Position numbers and translations under genes: made by a program
Shown here: one piece after another, positions 32,701-44,606 of the stretch
How positions within the stretch are numbered: position 1 is the stretch's first letter
Layout: each line of letters begins with the position of its first letter
Source of the DNA: Cinclus cinclus
Lineage: Eukaryota; Chordata; Aves; Passeriformes; Cinclidae
Assembly (NCBI RefSeq): GCF_963662255.1
Contig: NC_085050.1
Location: forward strand, 2,263,694-2,327,693
Direction: 5' to 3'
Length of the DNA stretch: 64,000 bases
Notes under the pieces: generated by a model
What the model saw: the letters and a program-made list of their open reading frames with translations, nothing else
What the model was told of the DNA's origin: nothing
Databases searched by the model: none

Positions 32701-33035
32701 AACCTTGTGGCTCTGCACAACTCCCCGACAGGAGGGGACAAGTGGGGGGGTCGGGCTCTGCTCCAGGTAACAGGGACAGGAGGAGAGGAAATGGCCCCAA
32801 GTTGTGTCGGGGGAGGCTCAGGTTGGATATCAGGAAGAATTTCCTCATGGAAAGCATGATCAGACATTGGAAGTGGCTGCCCAGGGAGGTTTGGAGTTCC
32901 CATCCCTGGAGGTGTCCAAGGAACACCTGGACATGGCACTCAGTGCTCTGGGATGGTGACAAAGTGGGGATTGGCCACAGGTTGGACTTGGTGATCTTGG
33001 AGGTCTCTTCCAACCCCAGTGATTCTGGGATTCAT
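32701..33035 (+). mobile_element. CR1 3' fragment, third subfamily
   Basis: From CCTTGTGGCTCTGCACAACT through GGTGACAAAGTGGGGATTGG to TCTTCCAACCCCAGTGATTC. The 3' half (CTGGACATGGCACTCAGTGC) separates this subfamily from the others. Confidence 0.92.
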
Positions 33036-33857
33036 CTGGTGCAGTCCTGTTGACCTGAAGTTTTGAGGACACTGTTGGATCCACGAAAAGCTGTTATCTC
33101 TGCCCCTTGCTCTAGGTGAGGTTTCATTCTCCTTCTCTTTTCCCCATGCTCAGCTAAAAACAACCCACACTCACTGGTGTTTTAAACTGTTCCCAGCAAG
33201 ATAATTACCTATTAGAAATTCCACAATTATTTCATTATGTATTATTACAGAAAAAATAAATTAAAAACTCAGTCCCATAATGCAGTTAATGGCAATTATT
33301 AAGTTCTACAAATAACTTCCATGAGAGTCATTATTTGCCTAACATGGGCTGAGGAATCCCAGGCAATTACATATGGAGCCACATCAGAGCAGAGTTGCTG
33401 TGAAAATGAGGATTTGTCACTTTGTAAGTGACACTCACCACAGATTAAAATCAAGCTGCTGAGGGAAGGTCATCATCTCCAAAATTCCTGCCCCAGGAAT
33501 GGAGATGTTTCCATGGAGATGATCCATGTTTCCAAAAGTCTCCATCCTAGCTGAGGATGAGCAGAATAACTCCACGGATCTTTTGCAAGGAGCTCTTGGG
33601 GTTGTCCCTGAAAACTTCAGGTGAGTCCAGACTTTTAGGAGTGTGTTGGAAGAGTTGGGATGGCCATTCTGGGATATATCCAAAGCCAGGATGAGCCTTG
33701 CCCATGTGTGTTGGGGATGCTGCAGGGGTCTCACCTGGGCATGACCAACCTATCCCAGCCAGAGTCCAGGAGGCACTGCTGTCCTTCCATCACTGTGGCA
33801 TTCCAGATGTTCCAGCCCTCCTGCTGCTGGCACCACCTGCCTTCACCAGGGCTCTGG

Positions 33858-34040
33858 CCAAACCCTGGGATCTCCACACAGCTCCATCACAGTCAGCAGG
33901 GCTGATAAATGCAGCCCAAACCCTGGGATCTCCACACAGCTCCATCACAGTCAGCAGGGCTGATAAATGCAGCCCAAACCCTGGGATCTCCACACAGCTC
34001 CATCACAGTCAGCAGGGCTGATAAATGCAGCCCAAACCCT
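33858..34040. repeat. 58-bp tandem repeat, 3.1 copies
   Basis: CCAAACCCTGGGATCTCC begins units at 33858, 33916 and 33974, and a partial unit starts at 34032. The three full copies look identical, so the array is recent or kept uniform. The unit length is not a multiple of three, against a coding role. Confidence 0.97.
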
Positions 34041-34305
34041 GCTCTGTTCCTGCTTTCTTGGAGAGCAACCCAATATTTGTGGTGAGAGCAGCTCCTTCTT
34101 CTCACAGCCAAGATCCCACTTGTGGTGTTGGACAAGTTCAGCTTTGTTGCAGCTCCCTTCTGTCCCCACAGTGACTCCCAACCTTCATCCCTCATGTTCC
34201 TGGTTAATCTGTCAAAGCCAGATGTGCTCCTTCATCCAGGAGAAGGAGGAGGAGGAGAAGGAGGAGGGATGCCGCTGCTTTGCCCAAGGAAATGCTGGGT
34301 ACAAG

Positions 34306-34535
34306 AAATCACAGACTGGTTTGGGCTGGAAAGGACCTTAAAAATCACCCAGAGCCACCCCCTGCCATGAGCAGGAACACCTTCCACTATTCCAGGCTGC
34401 TCCAAGCCCCATCCACCCTGGCTGTGGAGACTTCAAGGAGTCCGGGAGCAGCCACAGCTTCTCTGGGTACCCTGTGCCAGGGCCTGCCCACCTCACAAGG
34501 AACGATTTATTCCAAATATCTACCCCCAAACCTGC
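34306..34535 (-). mobile_element. CR1 3' fragment
   Basis: AATCACAGACTGGTTTGGGC, CCTGCCATGAGCAGGAACAC and GGGTACCCTGTGCCAGGGCC on the minus strand. A (GGA)n-rich stretch precedes it near 34240-34268. Confidence 0.92.
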
Positions 34536-35287
34536 TCTCTGCCAGTTGAAATGATTCTGGCTGTGTGGAAAATCCCAGGTCAGACGTGTGTCCCCTCCTC
34601 AGACCTTCTAGAAAGAGAAGAAAGCCCAAGGTAAGTTTTACCTGCACATCTCCTGGCAAAAAATGGACATAACCAGAACACAGAGGTTTGCAGGACATGC
34701 TCGGGTGTGTAGATCTCCTGCGAGAGAGAGACCTGAAATTCCACCCACATCATATTATAGGAGAGGGAAAACTATGCAATTTCAGGCCAACAGAACAGCC
34801 TATTATTCCCAAAACGATCCCATTCCTCCTGCCCAACCCTATTTCTGTGCCTACCCACCCTGGAAGCCTTGAGAGCTCTTCTATCCATCATAACTCAGGG
34901 AGCAAAGAGCTGCCAAGGCCCTGGGGCTGCTGAGCTCCCATGTAAACAAGCCCTGCCCCATTCAGGGGAGCACAGGACACTGGCATTGTCTGCCACACAT
35001 GGATGTCATAGGGTGAAGGACACAAAGCCACGGATTGTGCTGGCATTCTGTGTCCCCAAATGACTGCTGCCAGCCCTGCTGCGTTCCCATTATCAGTGGA
35101 ACAGCCCCCAGTGCATTGAGGGGGGCAGCAGGGGGGCTTTACTGGTGTCTTTGGGGATCTGGGCTCACCTGAGTGCTGGGATCATTTTCCATGGTGGGAA
35201 TCAATCCCTGCTCCAGGAATTTCCTGGGTTCAAGAGGGGGACATTTCAGTTCACATGTGCAGCAGGAATACTGTGGGGTCTGTTCTG

Positions 35288-35343
35288 CTCTCCCTGTTTG
35301 GATTTGATCCTAAAAGTCTGTTCCAACCTTAATGATTCCATGC
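35288..35343 (+). mobile_element. Short CR1 3' end
   Basis: GTTCCAACCTTAATGATTCC with a degraded upstream part; only the last 50 bp are recognisable. Confidence 0.5.
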
Positions 35344-36693
35344 AGGACACAAAGAGACTGAATCCAGAAGGTGGGTTATGATAAAAGGGGTCTTTCCTGT
35401 CTACAAAACCATGGAACCAGACTTAGGACCATGCTGCCCACACCATCTCCAGTTCTCCCTGAGACTTGGGATCAGTGGGATGATGATGGCCTGGATGGAC
35501 AACCTGGAACACCCAGATTTCACCTGAAGTTGGAAGGGTGGGTGAATCAAGGGGAACTGTGTGGGTGGGTCACCGTTCCACGTGTTGGATTTGCTGGAAA
35601 AACAACGCACACCACAAAACCCCCCAAACCTGCTTTTCCTCCCCCCCTCCACACTTCAGATTTAAAATGCAATAATACAATTTGGGGTGTTTGGCCCATT
35701 TTTCTAGGCCTGGTTTTATAAAAGCCTGAGGGCTGGAGTTGCAGGCTGGAGGAAATGAAGGTGGCATTTCCCATTCCTTTGAATCAGCTGGTTGGGATGG
35801 GCAGTGCCATTGTCCTCTCTGTCCCTTCATTGTGTCCTCTGGCCCAGAATATCTTGTCCTGGAGATGGTTCTCTCCAGTGGAGCTACTTTTCAACACTCA
35901 AGCAGTGCCAGAAAGTTTCCAGCCCTTTCCCAATTACCATCTCCTTGTATTTATGCAGAAGAGAACCTGGCTGGTGGCTCAGCTGTGTTTTTTTGAGGCT
36001 GTGAAACCCCACTCAAACCCATGCACCAAACTGAGTGGAAAGGGATTTTTTTTTTTTTTTTGCCCTACCACTAAAATTTCACTTTTCAAATCACCCACCT
36101 GACCCCAAAGAAAACCTTCCTGCCCCTTCCTCCCATTCAAACATTCCCATTTCTGGGCTCTTCCCTCCTTTGTGATTGCATGAGCATTTTTAGCAACAGG
36201 CCTTTCTTTCCCTGGGTTAAATTTAGTCCAGGTCATTCCTCCAACGTCCTGCCCCTGCTATTTCATTCCTCAAAGGTTTTCCTGTCTCAACCATCTGTAA
36301 GATAGTTTCACATAGATGGAAATTCCTTTCTTTTTCGCTTCTGGGAAAGGTTGGTGTTGTAATGGCTGAAGATTTTCTTTGGGATGTGGGTTTTGAAGTG
36401 AATTAATGCAGCCAGGAGAGCACCTATGTCTAAATGATGCTGCTCCTGCTGCTCCTTCACGTTTCTGGCATGAGGCTCTTGTGAATCTGCAGCTGCAAGG
36501 CAAACAAATAATAATAGTTATTCCCAAGGAAAAAAAAGATATTACTCAGCCATCCAATATCTATGTCCTTGCCCATCTGAACATCTGAAATTGATGCCAC
36601 GTCTGGGCTATTCTTTGTTTCAGACCCTGAGGGTAAGGAGAAGGTCCTAGGAAAGAGCTGCAATGTTCCCAAGTAATCCCAGCCTTGATTATC

Positions 36694-36905
36694 ATGGAAT
36701 TGTAGAAGGGTTTAGGTTGGAAGGGACCTTAAAGATCAGAATGCTCTGCTTAAACACAGAATGCTCTGACCCATTTCTTCAGGGTCATCCAGATCCATCC
36801 CCTTGCCATGGGCAGGGACATCTTCCACTGTGAGGTGGACTTGGAGGATCCTGAAGAAATGGGTCAGAGCATTCTGTGTTGTTGTAGCTGCTGCTCCAAG
36901 CATCT
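36694..36905 (-). mobile_element. CR1 3' fragment with inserted fold-back
   Basis: Minus-strand CR1 runs 36694-36737, resumes at 36786-36829 and again near 36887 (CTGCTCCAAGC). Two non-CR1 pieces between these parts are inverted copies of each other. Confidence 0.8.
36753..36880. repeat. 31-bp perfect inverted repeat
   Basis: Arms at 36753-36783 and 36850-36880 are exact reverse complements. A further 17 or so inward bases match at about 12 positions. The arms include CAGAATGCTCTGACCCATTT and its complement. Confidence 0.95.
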
Positions 36906-38039
36906 GGAGTCAAAGGATGGAGCTGTTTCCTCCAAAACTACCCAGGAAATGATCCTGCCATGACCCTTCCACATGGTCAGGATGAATGGATGGGTGTAAA
37001 CAGTCTGGAAACTACTCCTAAACGGCCAAGAAACAGGTTCAGCTTTGCACCTGCACTGCCTGGGGCTCTCCCCTCAAGCACCCTGGGGACTGGCAGCAGG
37101 GCTTGGTGGGGACAGGGGACAATCCTGTGCCTCACATCACCAGAGCCAGGCAGCAGAGGTGCAATACCCCACTCGTGGGTGGCCACTAAACTCCTCCACT
37201 GCTCCTCTTGGCTCCAGTAATTCCTGGCTCGGAGGAAGAGATGAAGTGCACCAGGTTTTAGTGCAGCTGGAGCTTTGAATAAACAGGGAAACAACTTGTT
37301 CCCATGACTCCCCACTGCCTTGGAGGTATTTTTGGTTGTTTATGACCCTCTTGTTCCTATCTTCCAAATCCCTCCTCCTCTCTCTTCTCTTCTTAATAGA
37401 CTAGGTAGACTCTGAAATCCTCAAGCATCCTTCCTCCCGAGGGATATCTGGCCTGGGGCGAGGCACAAATTACAGGTTTAACAACAAGGGAGAGCACAAT
37501 TATCCCTTGTGCCTCCCGGCTGTCGCTAACGAGCTGGCACGGGAGCTGAGAAAGCTGCAAAGGTTCAGCATTTTCTGCTCAGGAGATTGTGCTGACCCTG
37601 GGGCAGAGATGACTCGGACAGTGCCCGGGTCAGGGAACAGGCAGGAATTACAGGATTCAGCTCCCTCCCTCCAGACTCCTGAGCATCCAGAAAGAGGCAT
37701 CATATAGGGACAGAGAGCCTGAAAGGACAAAACCAACAATTCCTCCACGAGGAAAAGCAGGAGCTGGGCTGCAAGAGAGGTGAAGGTGTTGGTGGACACC
37801 ACAGGCTGTGTAAGTGTTCCTGGATCCATGGGGTTTTTATGGATGAAGGACACTGGGAAAACATAGCCTGTGCTGCCTCTCTCTGTGCCTCTGCCTCTAT
37901 CTGTGTCTCTGCCTCTATCTGTGTCTCTTCCTTTCCTCTCTTTCTTGCATCTTTTCTAGAAGGTTTTCCAGGATCCCTATCCTGTCTGGGACCCTGAAAA
38001 ATTCCTCTCGCATGATGAAACCAGCTCTCCCTCTGAACT

Positions 38040-38395
38040 GGGGGCACTCAGCCTGGAGAAAAGGGGGATCAGGGGGGACCTTGTGGCTCTGCACAACTCC
38101 CTGACAGGAGGGGACAGCCAGGGGGGATTTGGGATCTTATCCCGGGGAACAGGGACAGGAGGAGAGGGAAGGGCCTCAAGTTGTGCCAGGGGAGGTTTAG
38201 ATTGGATATTAGGGAAAAATTTCCTCATGGAGAAGGTCCATGGATGGCGTCCCCATCCCTGGAGGGATTCAAGAGCTGTGTGGATGTGGCACTTGGGGAC
38301 AGGGGTCAGTGGTGGCCTTGGCAGTGCTGGGGGAATGGTTGGACTGGATAATCTTTGGGGATTTTTCCACCTTTAATGATTCAGTGAATGGATCT
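38040..38395 (+). mobile_element. CR1 3' fragment, second subfamily
   Basis: CTCAGCCTGGAGAAAAGGGG through GGGGAGGTTTAGATTGGATA, GGATGTGGCACTTGGGGACA and TTTTCCACCTTTAATGATTC. It is uninterrupted except for a short loss near 38240 and is a useful comparison for the split copy at 15841. Confidence 0.94.
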
Positions 38396-38582
38396 GCTGG
38401 TGGCACCATCTCTGCTCCTGCTGACTGACACCAGGACCTCCCTGCTGGCCCCTGTGTCTACACAGCATAAAAACTTCCAGTCAGAGAAGAAATCCCTCCT
38501 TCCTTTGGAATTTTTTAGCCTGTTTCTCTTCTTTCAAGCTGCCATTCTTCATCATGGAGGGCTGGAGAGCAACTTCCCAGAG

Positions 38583-38757
38583 TGATGGGCAACATCTTCC
38601 TGGGGAGGTTTGGAGTCCCCATCCCTGGAGGTGTCCAAGGAAGTCCTGGATGTGGCACTCAGTGCTCCAGGCTGGGTGACAAAGTGGGGATTGGTCACAG
38701 GTTGGTCTCTATGATATTGGAGGCCTTTTCCAACCTCAGGGATTCTGGGATTCTGTG
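38583..38757 (+). mobile_element. CR1 3' end, third subfamily
   Basis: CCTGGGGAGGTTTGGAGTCC, GGTGACAAAGTGGGGATTGG and TTTTCCAACCTCAGGGATTC, ending GGGATTCTGTGA. Confidence 0.92.
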
Positions 38758-39484
38758 AAAATATTTCCCTCAGGAGAAAGCCCACCTCCTCCTCCTCCTC
38801 TGTACGTTTCTGTTTTGCTCTGATCCACTTCAGCCATTCAGGCAGAAAAAAACCCATCATTTTTGGCATTATTTCTTTGCCCTTGAAACGTGGGCGTGCT
38901 GGGCAAGAAGCTTGCAGGAGAAAACATGTGAAAAAGTGGAAAGGAAGGTTCAATCCAGGATCAGTGAGGTTTAGGGGTTAAAGCTGTGGGTAGAGCCAGC
39001 CCTTGCACCCCCTCAACCTCTGCACGGCGCTCGCCAGTTTTATCTCGGTTTCGCTTCTATTTGCTGTTGTTGTTTTTAATCATAAAATGACTATTTGTGC
39101 AATGCAAATAGCAGAGCCTGCTGTGAGCCACTTAGCAGAGCCCAGAAATGTCACTCTCTGCATTCATCCAGCCTCTCCCATGCTGGGTTTTCAACGGCTG
39201 CACTGGGGCGCCGGCCACGCTCTTCCAGGAAAGCGCGATGTCGCTCATCCCTCTCTCCAGCACCCTGCTTGTCCCCTCCTTGCTTGGCCTTGAGGCTTCC
39301 AGAGTTGGGACAGCCTTGTCCAGGAGGGAAAAGAGATTGTGGCTGCTCCAGGCTTGCCCATTTTGTTTTTTTTTTGGTTTTTTTTTTTTTATTTGTAATT
39401 AACGCACACTCAAACATTCGAACGTGGAGAGGGTTCCAACAGCTCCTCCATACTGGATGCTCATTTCCTGACATGGTGGCGTCC

Positions 39485-39546
39485 AGTCAAAAGTTGGATT
39501 TTGGACTTTTGGAGGTGTTTTCCAAGCTTTGTAGTTCCATGATTTT
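39485..39546 (+). mobile_element. Possible decayed CR1 3' end
   Basis: GTTGGATTTTGGACTTTTGG and TTTTCCAAGCTTTGTAGTTC loosely follow the CR1 3' end. Weak. Confidence 0.35.
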
Positions 39547-40533
39547 AGACCCAGAGGGTGTCCCAATGGCGGGATGTCCTCTGGATCCATCCTGAGTGTA
39601 TGGGATGGTTTTCTTTGCAGGACAATCACAAAGTGTTGCCTTTGTTTGAGGAATTGGGGGGTTTCATGCCCTTTTTTTTTTCCCCACAGCTGTGCTTTAT
39701 GAGCATAAGATTCTGTCCTGCCTTCCCTCATGGCAATTGGGATAAATAGTTTGGGACCAGGGTGGAAAATGCCCCCAGAGCACTTAGCTCATCTCAGAAA
39801 TACTGGAAAACTTGTGTTCTCTCAGCTGACTGAAAATCCTCACTTTTTTTGCCCGGTTTTATTCTTTAATCTGAGCACTTTTCCTTGGGTTTGACCTAAT
39901 ATTTTAATTCAGTTCCACTTTGCTCCTGCAGCTGTGGCTCCAAAAGGAATTTAGGCAAAAGCACCACTTTGATATCAGCCTAAAGACTTTTCCCTCATGC
40001 CTCAAACACGACGCTTCACATACAACCTCTGACTGAGAAATCCCTAAATCACTGCTTGCCAACAGCCAGAGCAGAGGATAACAGGGCACTGCTGCTTCCT
40101 TACTTTCCCCACAAATTTAATCTGTGGCTGGAGAGGAGAGGTGCCATCCCAGGGACACTTGTGCTATCAGCAGGCCCTTGACTCACAATCCCAGACAGGC
40201 ATTCCAGTCTGCTCAGAGCAGATAAATGCAATTTTAAAACACCCTGGACAGCATGAATTCTGTCAGCCCTGTGCAGTGGCAGTGTCAGGAGCACAGGAAT
40301 TGTTTTGCTTTGTTGGGCTGTAATGGCAGCAGCTCAGAGGTAAAATGGATCAAGTGGAAAATAAAGATGAAGAGGCCATCTGACATCCCTGCAGCATCTC
40401 TGCTGTGGCAACCAACCTGGAAGGAGGTGGAGAGGGAAAGGGGGAAGGCTTGGGAAGGGCTGAGCTGCCAAAAAAAAATCTGCTGGAGTGCAGAGAATTT
40501 GGGGCAAGGAAGGTGGAGGAGGTCAGGAGTCAG

Positions 40534-40590
40534 GGGATTGGAAAGGAGATGATCTTTATGGACACAAACCATTCTGTGATCCTGTGATAA
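40534..40590 (+). mobile_element. Possible short CR1 3' end
   Basis: GATGATCTTTATGGACACAA then ACCATTCTGTGATCCTGTGA resembles a CR1 3' end with its tail. Confidence 0.5.
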
Positions 40591-42274
40591 AGAGGGGAGA
40601 GCCAGGCTGGATCCCGCTGCACATGGGGATGTGACATTTTCCCTGCTGTGGTACAGGGAATGAAGTGGATGGAGCCAAGGGAATAACTGCAGAGGGGTAA
40701 CAAACACCAGGGAGATGATCCCCAGTGGGTCTGTGGGGTGGCAGGAGACCCTGGAGAGACCCAGAGTGGCAGACACGGGGCTGAGGCAGAGCCAGCAAAG
40801 CCTTTGGAAAAGGGGATGCTCCCACTCACCCTGCTCCTGCCACAGCCCTGGCTCCCTGGCTGTAGCACAAGGCAGGAGACTCTTGCCAGCCCCTGTCCCT
40901 TTTATACAGCCACCCAACCAAGCCTGTCTTCCTTTTCGTGCCTCATTTATGTCAGGAGGGCTGAAAATGCTGTAAAGCATCGAGGAATGTGCCAACAGAG
41001 CTGCTGCCAGGCAGAGCCTCTGCAGCCCTGGCACTTCTGCTGAGCGCATGGTTGTATTTGCAGGGGGCCTGGGGGGAGATAAGAGGTTTTCCCTTATCAG
41101 TGGTCAGGTTTTGGCAGGGCAGCCTGGCTGGCTCATGTCCATGCCCCCTGCCTGAGGAGGGAGATGCCTAAGCAGCCAGTTTGGGTATTTCTGCAGGGTT
41201 CCTCCTGCCTTGGTTTCATTTCTGGGCATCTTTCACTCTGTTCTTGCAGTGATTTGAGTTTCATCATCCTGGATTTGCCCTCGTAGGGATTTGGGGAAAG
41301 CCATGAGCTGGTGTGTTTGCCCTTTCTCCCTCTCATTAGGACTGCTTGGAAAGATCTTAGTGTCTTGTGAGATGCTCATGAAGAAATTCATCACTGCAAT
41401 CCCTGAATGTATTGCATCCCTGATTTCCCCACTCTTCTCCAAAATTCCCAGTGCCATTGGGCTGCATCTGCAGGATTGGAAGGGAGACTCTTTTTTTTTT
41501 TCTGATTTTTGACAGCTCAGGCTGCTTTGAAAGCCCTGTACTCTGGGAAATCCCCACTGCTCATCAGGACTAAGAGCACGGTCTCATAGAGGTGACCAAA
41601 AATTTGCACCATGGATGTTGGAGTATCGTTCTTTATTATTATCCATGTTCCACTAAGTGGCATCATATCCCTTGTTTCTGTTCCTTCATCTCAACTCTGT
41701 CTCCAAATATTGAGAATTTTCTTTATCAACCAGACAGGAAATAATAAGGGAGGAAAAACATTTGCCAACTGAAGGGAAATGTGTTTTTGGAAGAATTTTC
41801 TCCCAGTTTCTGGCTGAAGAAAAGGAGAAACAATTGTTTTGGAAAAAAAAAAAAAGAATCATTTAAATTAAACTATCCCCTCGTCTCTCTCCCTTTGGAA
41901 TACACAGGCTCCTGATCATTCAGGTTCTCCCCAACCCCCCCAGTGCAGGGTTGGCTCTGTTCTGGGTTCAGCAGCCACTGTGTCATTCAGATCCCTGCAC
42001 TGAGACCTTTCTAATTTGCAGAAAATGTTTTCAAAATGAAATTTTCACAGTGAGTGGGTTTTGGCAGCGGGAGGCTGGCAGAGGGAGAGCCCTGGGCCTT
42101 TGGGGAGAGGGAATGAGATTCCATAGCTCCAAGATGTGCTCCAGTTATGTGTGGCCAATGATGGGTCTGGTTTGAAATTAGTGACCCTGTGCTGGTCTCT
42201 GCCCAGTCCAGAGAGCCAGGGAAACACTGCAGGAGGTTCTGTCAGGCATCACCCCCATGGTTCTGGAGCAAAGG

Positions 42275-42558
42275 GCAAGAGGAAAAGAAAAGAGGAAACA
42301 GCTTCAAATTGCACCACGGGAGGGTTAGGTTAGATATAAGGAAAAATTTCTTCATGGAAAGGGTTGTCCAGTCCTGGCACAGCTGCCCAGGGCAACGGTG
42401 GAGGGATTTTAAATCCCTGGGGGGATTCCAAAGCTGTGTGGATGTGGCACTTGGGGACATGATCAGTGGTGGCCTTGGCAGTGCTGGGGGAATGGCTGGA
42501 CTGGGTGATTTTAGAGGGTTTTTCCAGCTTAAACAACTCTGTGATTCCATGATTTTCC
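42275..42558 (+). mobile_element. CR1 3' fragment, second subfamily
   Basis: AATTTCTTCATGGAAAGGGT, GCACAGCTGCCCAGGGCAA and GGCCTTGGCAGTGCTGGGGG, ending CTCTGTGATTCCATGATTTT. Confidence 0.93.
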
Positions 42559-42669
42559 TTATCCATGCTCACCAAAGAACCAAGTGAGGTGGGGATGAAC
42601 TCTGATACACAGGAAGTTGTCTCTGTCCTTGCTGAGCAGCTCTTTTACCAGACGAGTAAAAGAAGAGAC

Positions 42670-42893
42670 TGAGATTAGAAATGAGGAAGAAATTCCTCTC
42701 TGAGAGGGTGCTGAGGCCCTGGCACAGGGTGCCCAGATTTTCTGTGGCTGCCCCTGGATCCCTGGAAGTGTCCAAGGCCAGGCTGGATGGGGCTTGGAGC
42801 AGCCTGGGATGGTGGAACCCCCTGTTCATAGCAGGGGATGGAATGGGATGATCAATAAAGTTTTTTCCAACCCAAACCGTTCCATGATTCCAC
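42670..42893 (+). mobile_element. CR1 3' fragment
   Basis: GGCCCTGGCACAGGGTGCCC through GGAAGTGTCCAAGGCCAGGC to TCCAACCCAAACCGTTCCAT. It lies 115 bp after another CR1 copy in the same orientation but of another subfamily, so they are separate insertions. Confidence 0.94.
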
Positions 42894-44035
42894 GGTGCCT
42901 GAAGGGTGATTTAAAGCTTTTGTAATTGAAATTGATGGAAAAGCCCCACCAGACTGACCAAGGGCTTCACCAAAAAGTGATGAGTCAACACAAGCTGCCA
43001 GGGCTGGGCAGCTCTATTGACCATCCAGGAAAGGCAAAGGGTGTTTGCAGGTGTTCCAGGAAAAGCTGAATTTCCAAGGAGGGTTTAAAACAGAGGGAGA
43101 AGGTGCTGCTGTGATTGTATTTGGAGGCTTTTCTCAGCATGCAGCCAGACAGGGAAGTAGCACAAAATTCCTTGCTTGGAGATCCAGCAGCTCGTAGAGG
43201 ATGAGCCAGGAGCCTGGAGATGGAGGTGGGACCTGAGGTGAGACAGGAGGGGGCACAGAGACTTTAGAGAACAGGAGCCAGTCCCTGTGAAGTTGGCTGG
43301 TGCCAGATCTGAGATAAAGACATGGCACTCTATGACCAATGTGACAAAAGTGTTTTTATTCTTTTGAATTCTCCTTAAATAGAGAATTTGGAGCTCCCAG
43401 GCAAACACATATGAGCTTGGACTGCTCATATCTCTGACCAATGGGTATCTGCATCTTAGGATGGAACTCACTGGGTGAAATCCCTATTTGGGTTTGAATA
43501 TATCCTATTATTGATCACCTAGGGGCCTGTTTATCAAACCAGGCTACTTAAACTCTATCTCTTATTTATGGCTGAATTAGTTGCCCAGCTACAAGCCAGC
43601 TTGTGCTGTGAGAAGTCCCTTCTTCCCTCCTCTCACAGGGGAAAACAGTGCAGAGGGTCAGGATACAGAAAGATTGACCTGACCACTTTGAGGAGCTAAA
43701 AATCCCCTTTGCAGAGACGTGTTCTGCAAGTGCAGTGAAGGGAAAATTTTCATCAGAGGAGCCCAGAGCAGAAGCTGTGGCAGCAACCCCATGCAGAACA
43801 AGAGCCCTGATGAGCTGTTGGGAGGGCAGTGTCCTTGAAATTCCAGGGGAAAGGATGAAGGCTCCAGGGATGGAAGAAATCCTGGCCACACCAGCTGAGG
43901 CTGCTGTGGATTTGATCTGTGTTAACCACAGGAGAAGGAATTTCTCTGTTCAGGTAGAGCTGTAGGTGTCTGAAGATCAGGCTGGGATAAACAGAGCTGT
44001 GCTGAGCCCACCTCAGTTCCAGGACATGGAACAAG

Positions 44036-44606
44036 GATGGAACCCTAAAACCTGGGAGTTTGGAACTTGCTGTGCTTTCTGACACTGACCCTCAGAAGAA
44101 CACTGCTTTTGGCTTGAGACCTTGGAGAAGATTTCCAGATTTGAGATAGAATTGGAGTCACTGGTGTGTTGTTTGAATAGAATTGTGTAACTTCACATGG
44201 TGAAGGGTTTTGAATTTGGAATTTTAGAATGTAATAATAGGTATGGGACAAGATGAAGGTTCTTAGGCATTGTCTCTTCTTCCTTCTGTTCCTTCCTCTT
44301 CATGAATTCAAGTAGTAGTTTTTGGTTGGATAGAAAGCACTGCAGTGCAGGTCACAGGTGTTTGGTTCTTGGGTCAAAAGTATAAATAATATAGATGTTA
44401 GTTTTCAATTGGATAATTAACCTTTAAAAGACCATGTAACTAGCTGGATTCACCTCCATTTTCTTGCTTTTAGCTTGTTAGCTAGAGGTGCTAAGTAGCT
44501 CTTTAGATAAAATTTAGATAATACTTTAGATAAAATTTAATAAACAACCGAATCTGAACAAGAAATCCATCTCTCGAGCGTTCAACCCTGACTCTGAGTG
44601 AAGGCA
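44036..44606 (+). mobile_element. Solo LTR, copy 2
   Basis: Same order of blocks as copy 1: ACCTGGGAGTTT, CTGTGCTTTCTGAC, TTCACATGGTGAAGGGTTT, TATAAATAATATAG (44391), AATAAACAACC (from 44539) and TGACTCTGAGTGAAGGCA. It differs by many point changes and by a 23-bp duplication (44501-44523 repeated from 44524) just before the poly(A) signal. No retroviral coding region adjoins it. Confidence 0.75.

Larger units (their letters stand above)
33036..38039. other. Intergenic, mixed
   Basis: Besides the 58-bp array and CR1 copies, it has an AT-rich repeat-free block (about 33,190-33,380), a T-run (36045-36061) and a CTGTGTCTCTGCCTCTAT-type 18-bp repeat at about 37,880-37,930. No gene recognised. Confidence 0.5.
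38758..44035. other. Intergenic, mixed
   Basis: No gene recognised. The longest open frame of the window (254 codons, minus strand, 40285-41049) lies here but shows no known domain. A palindrome around an octamer motif is at 39091-39111. Confidence 0.5.

Noticed and set aside
22485..44606. One full endogenous provirus between the two LTRs
   Set aside because: The interval is too long, holds no retroviral coding remains and the LTRs are too different.
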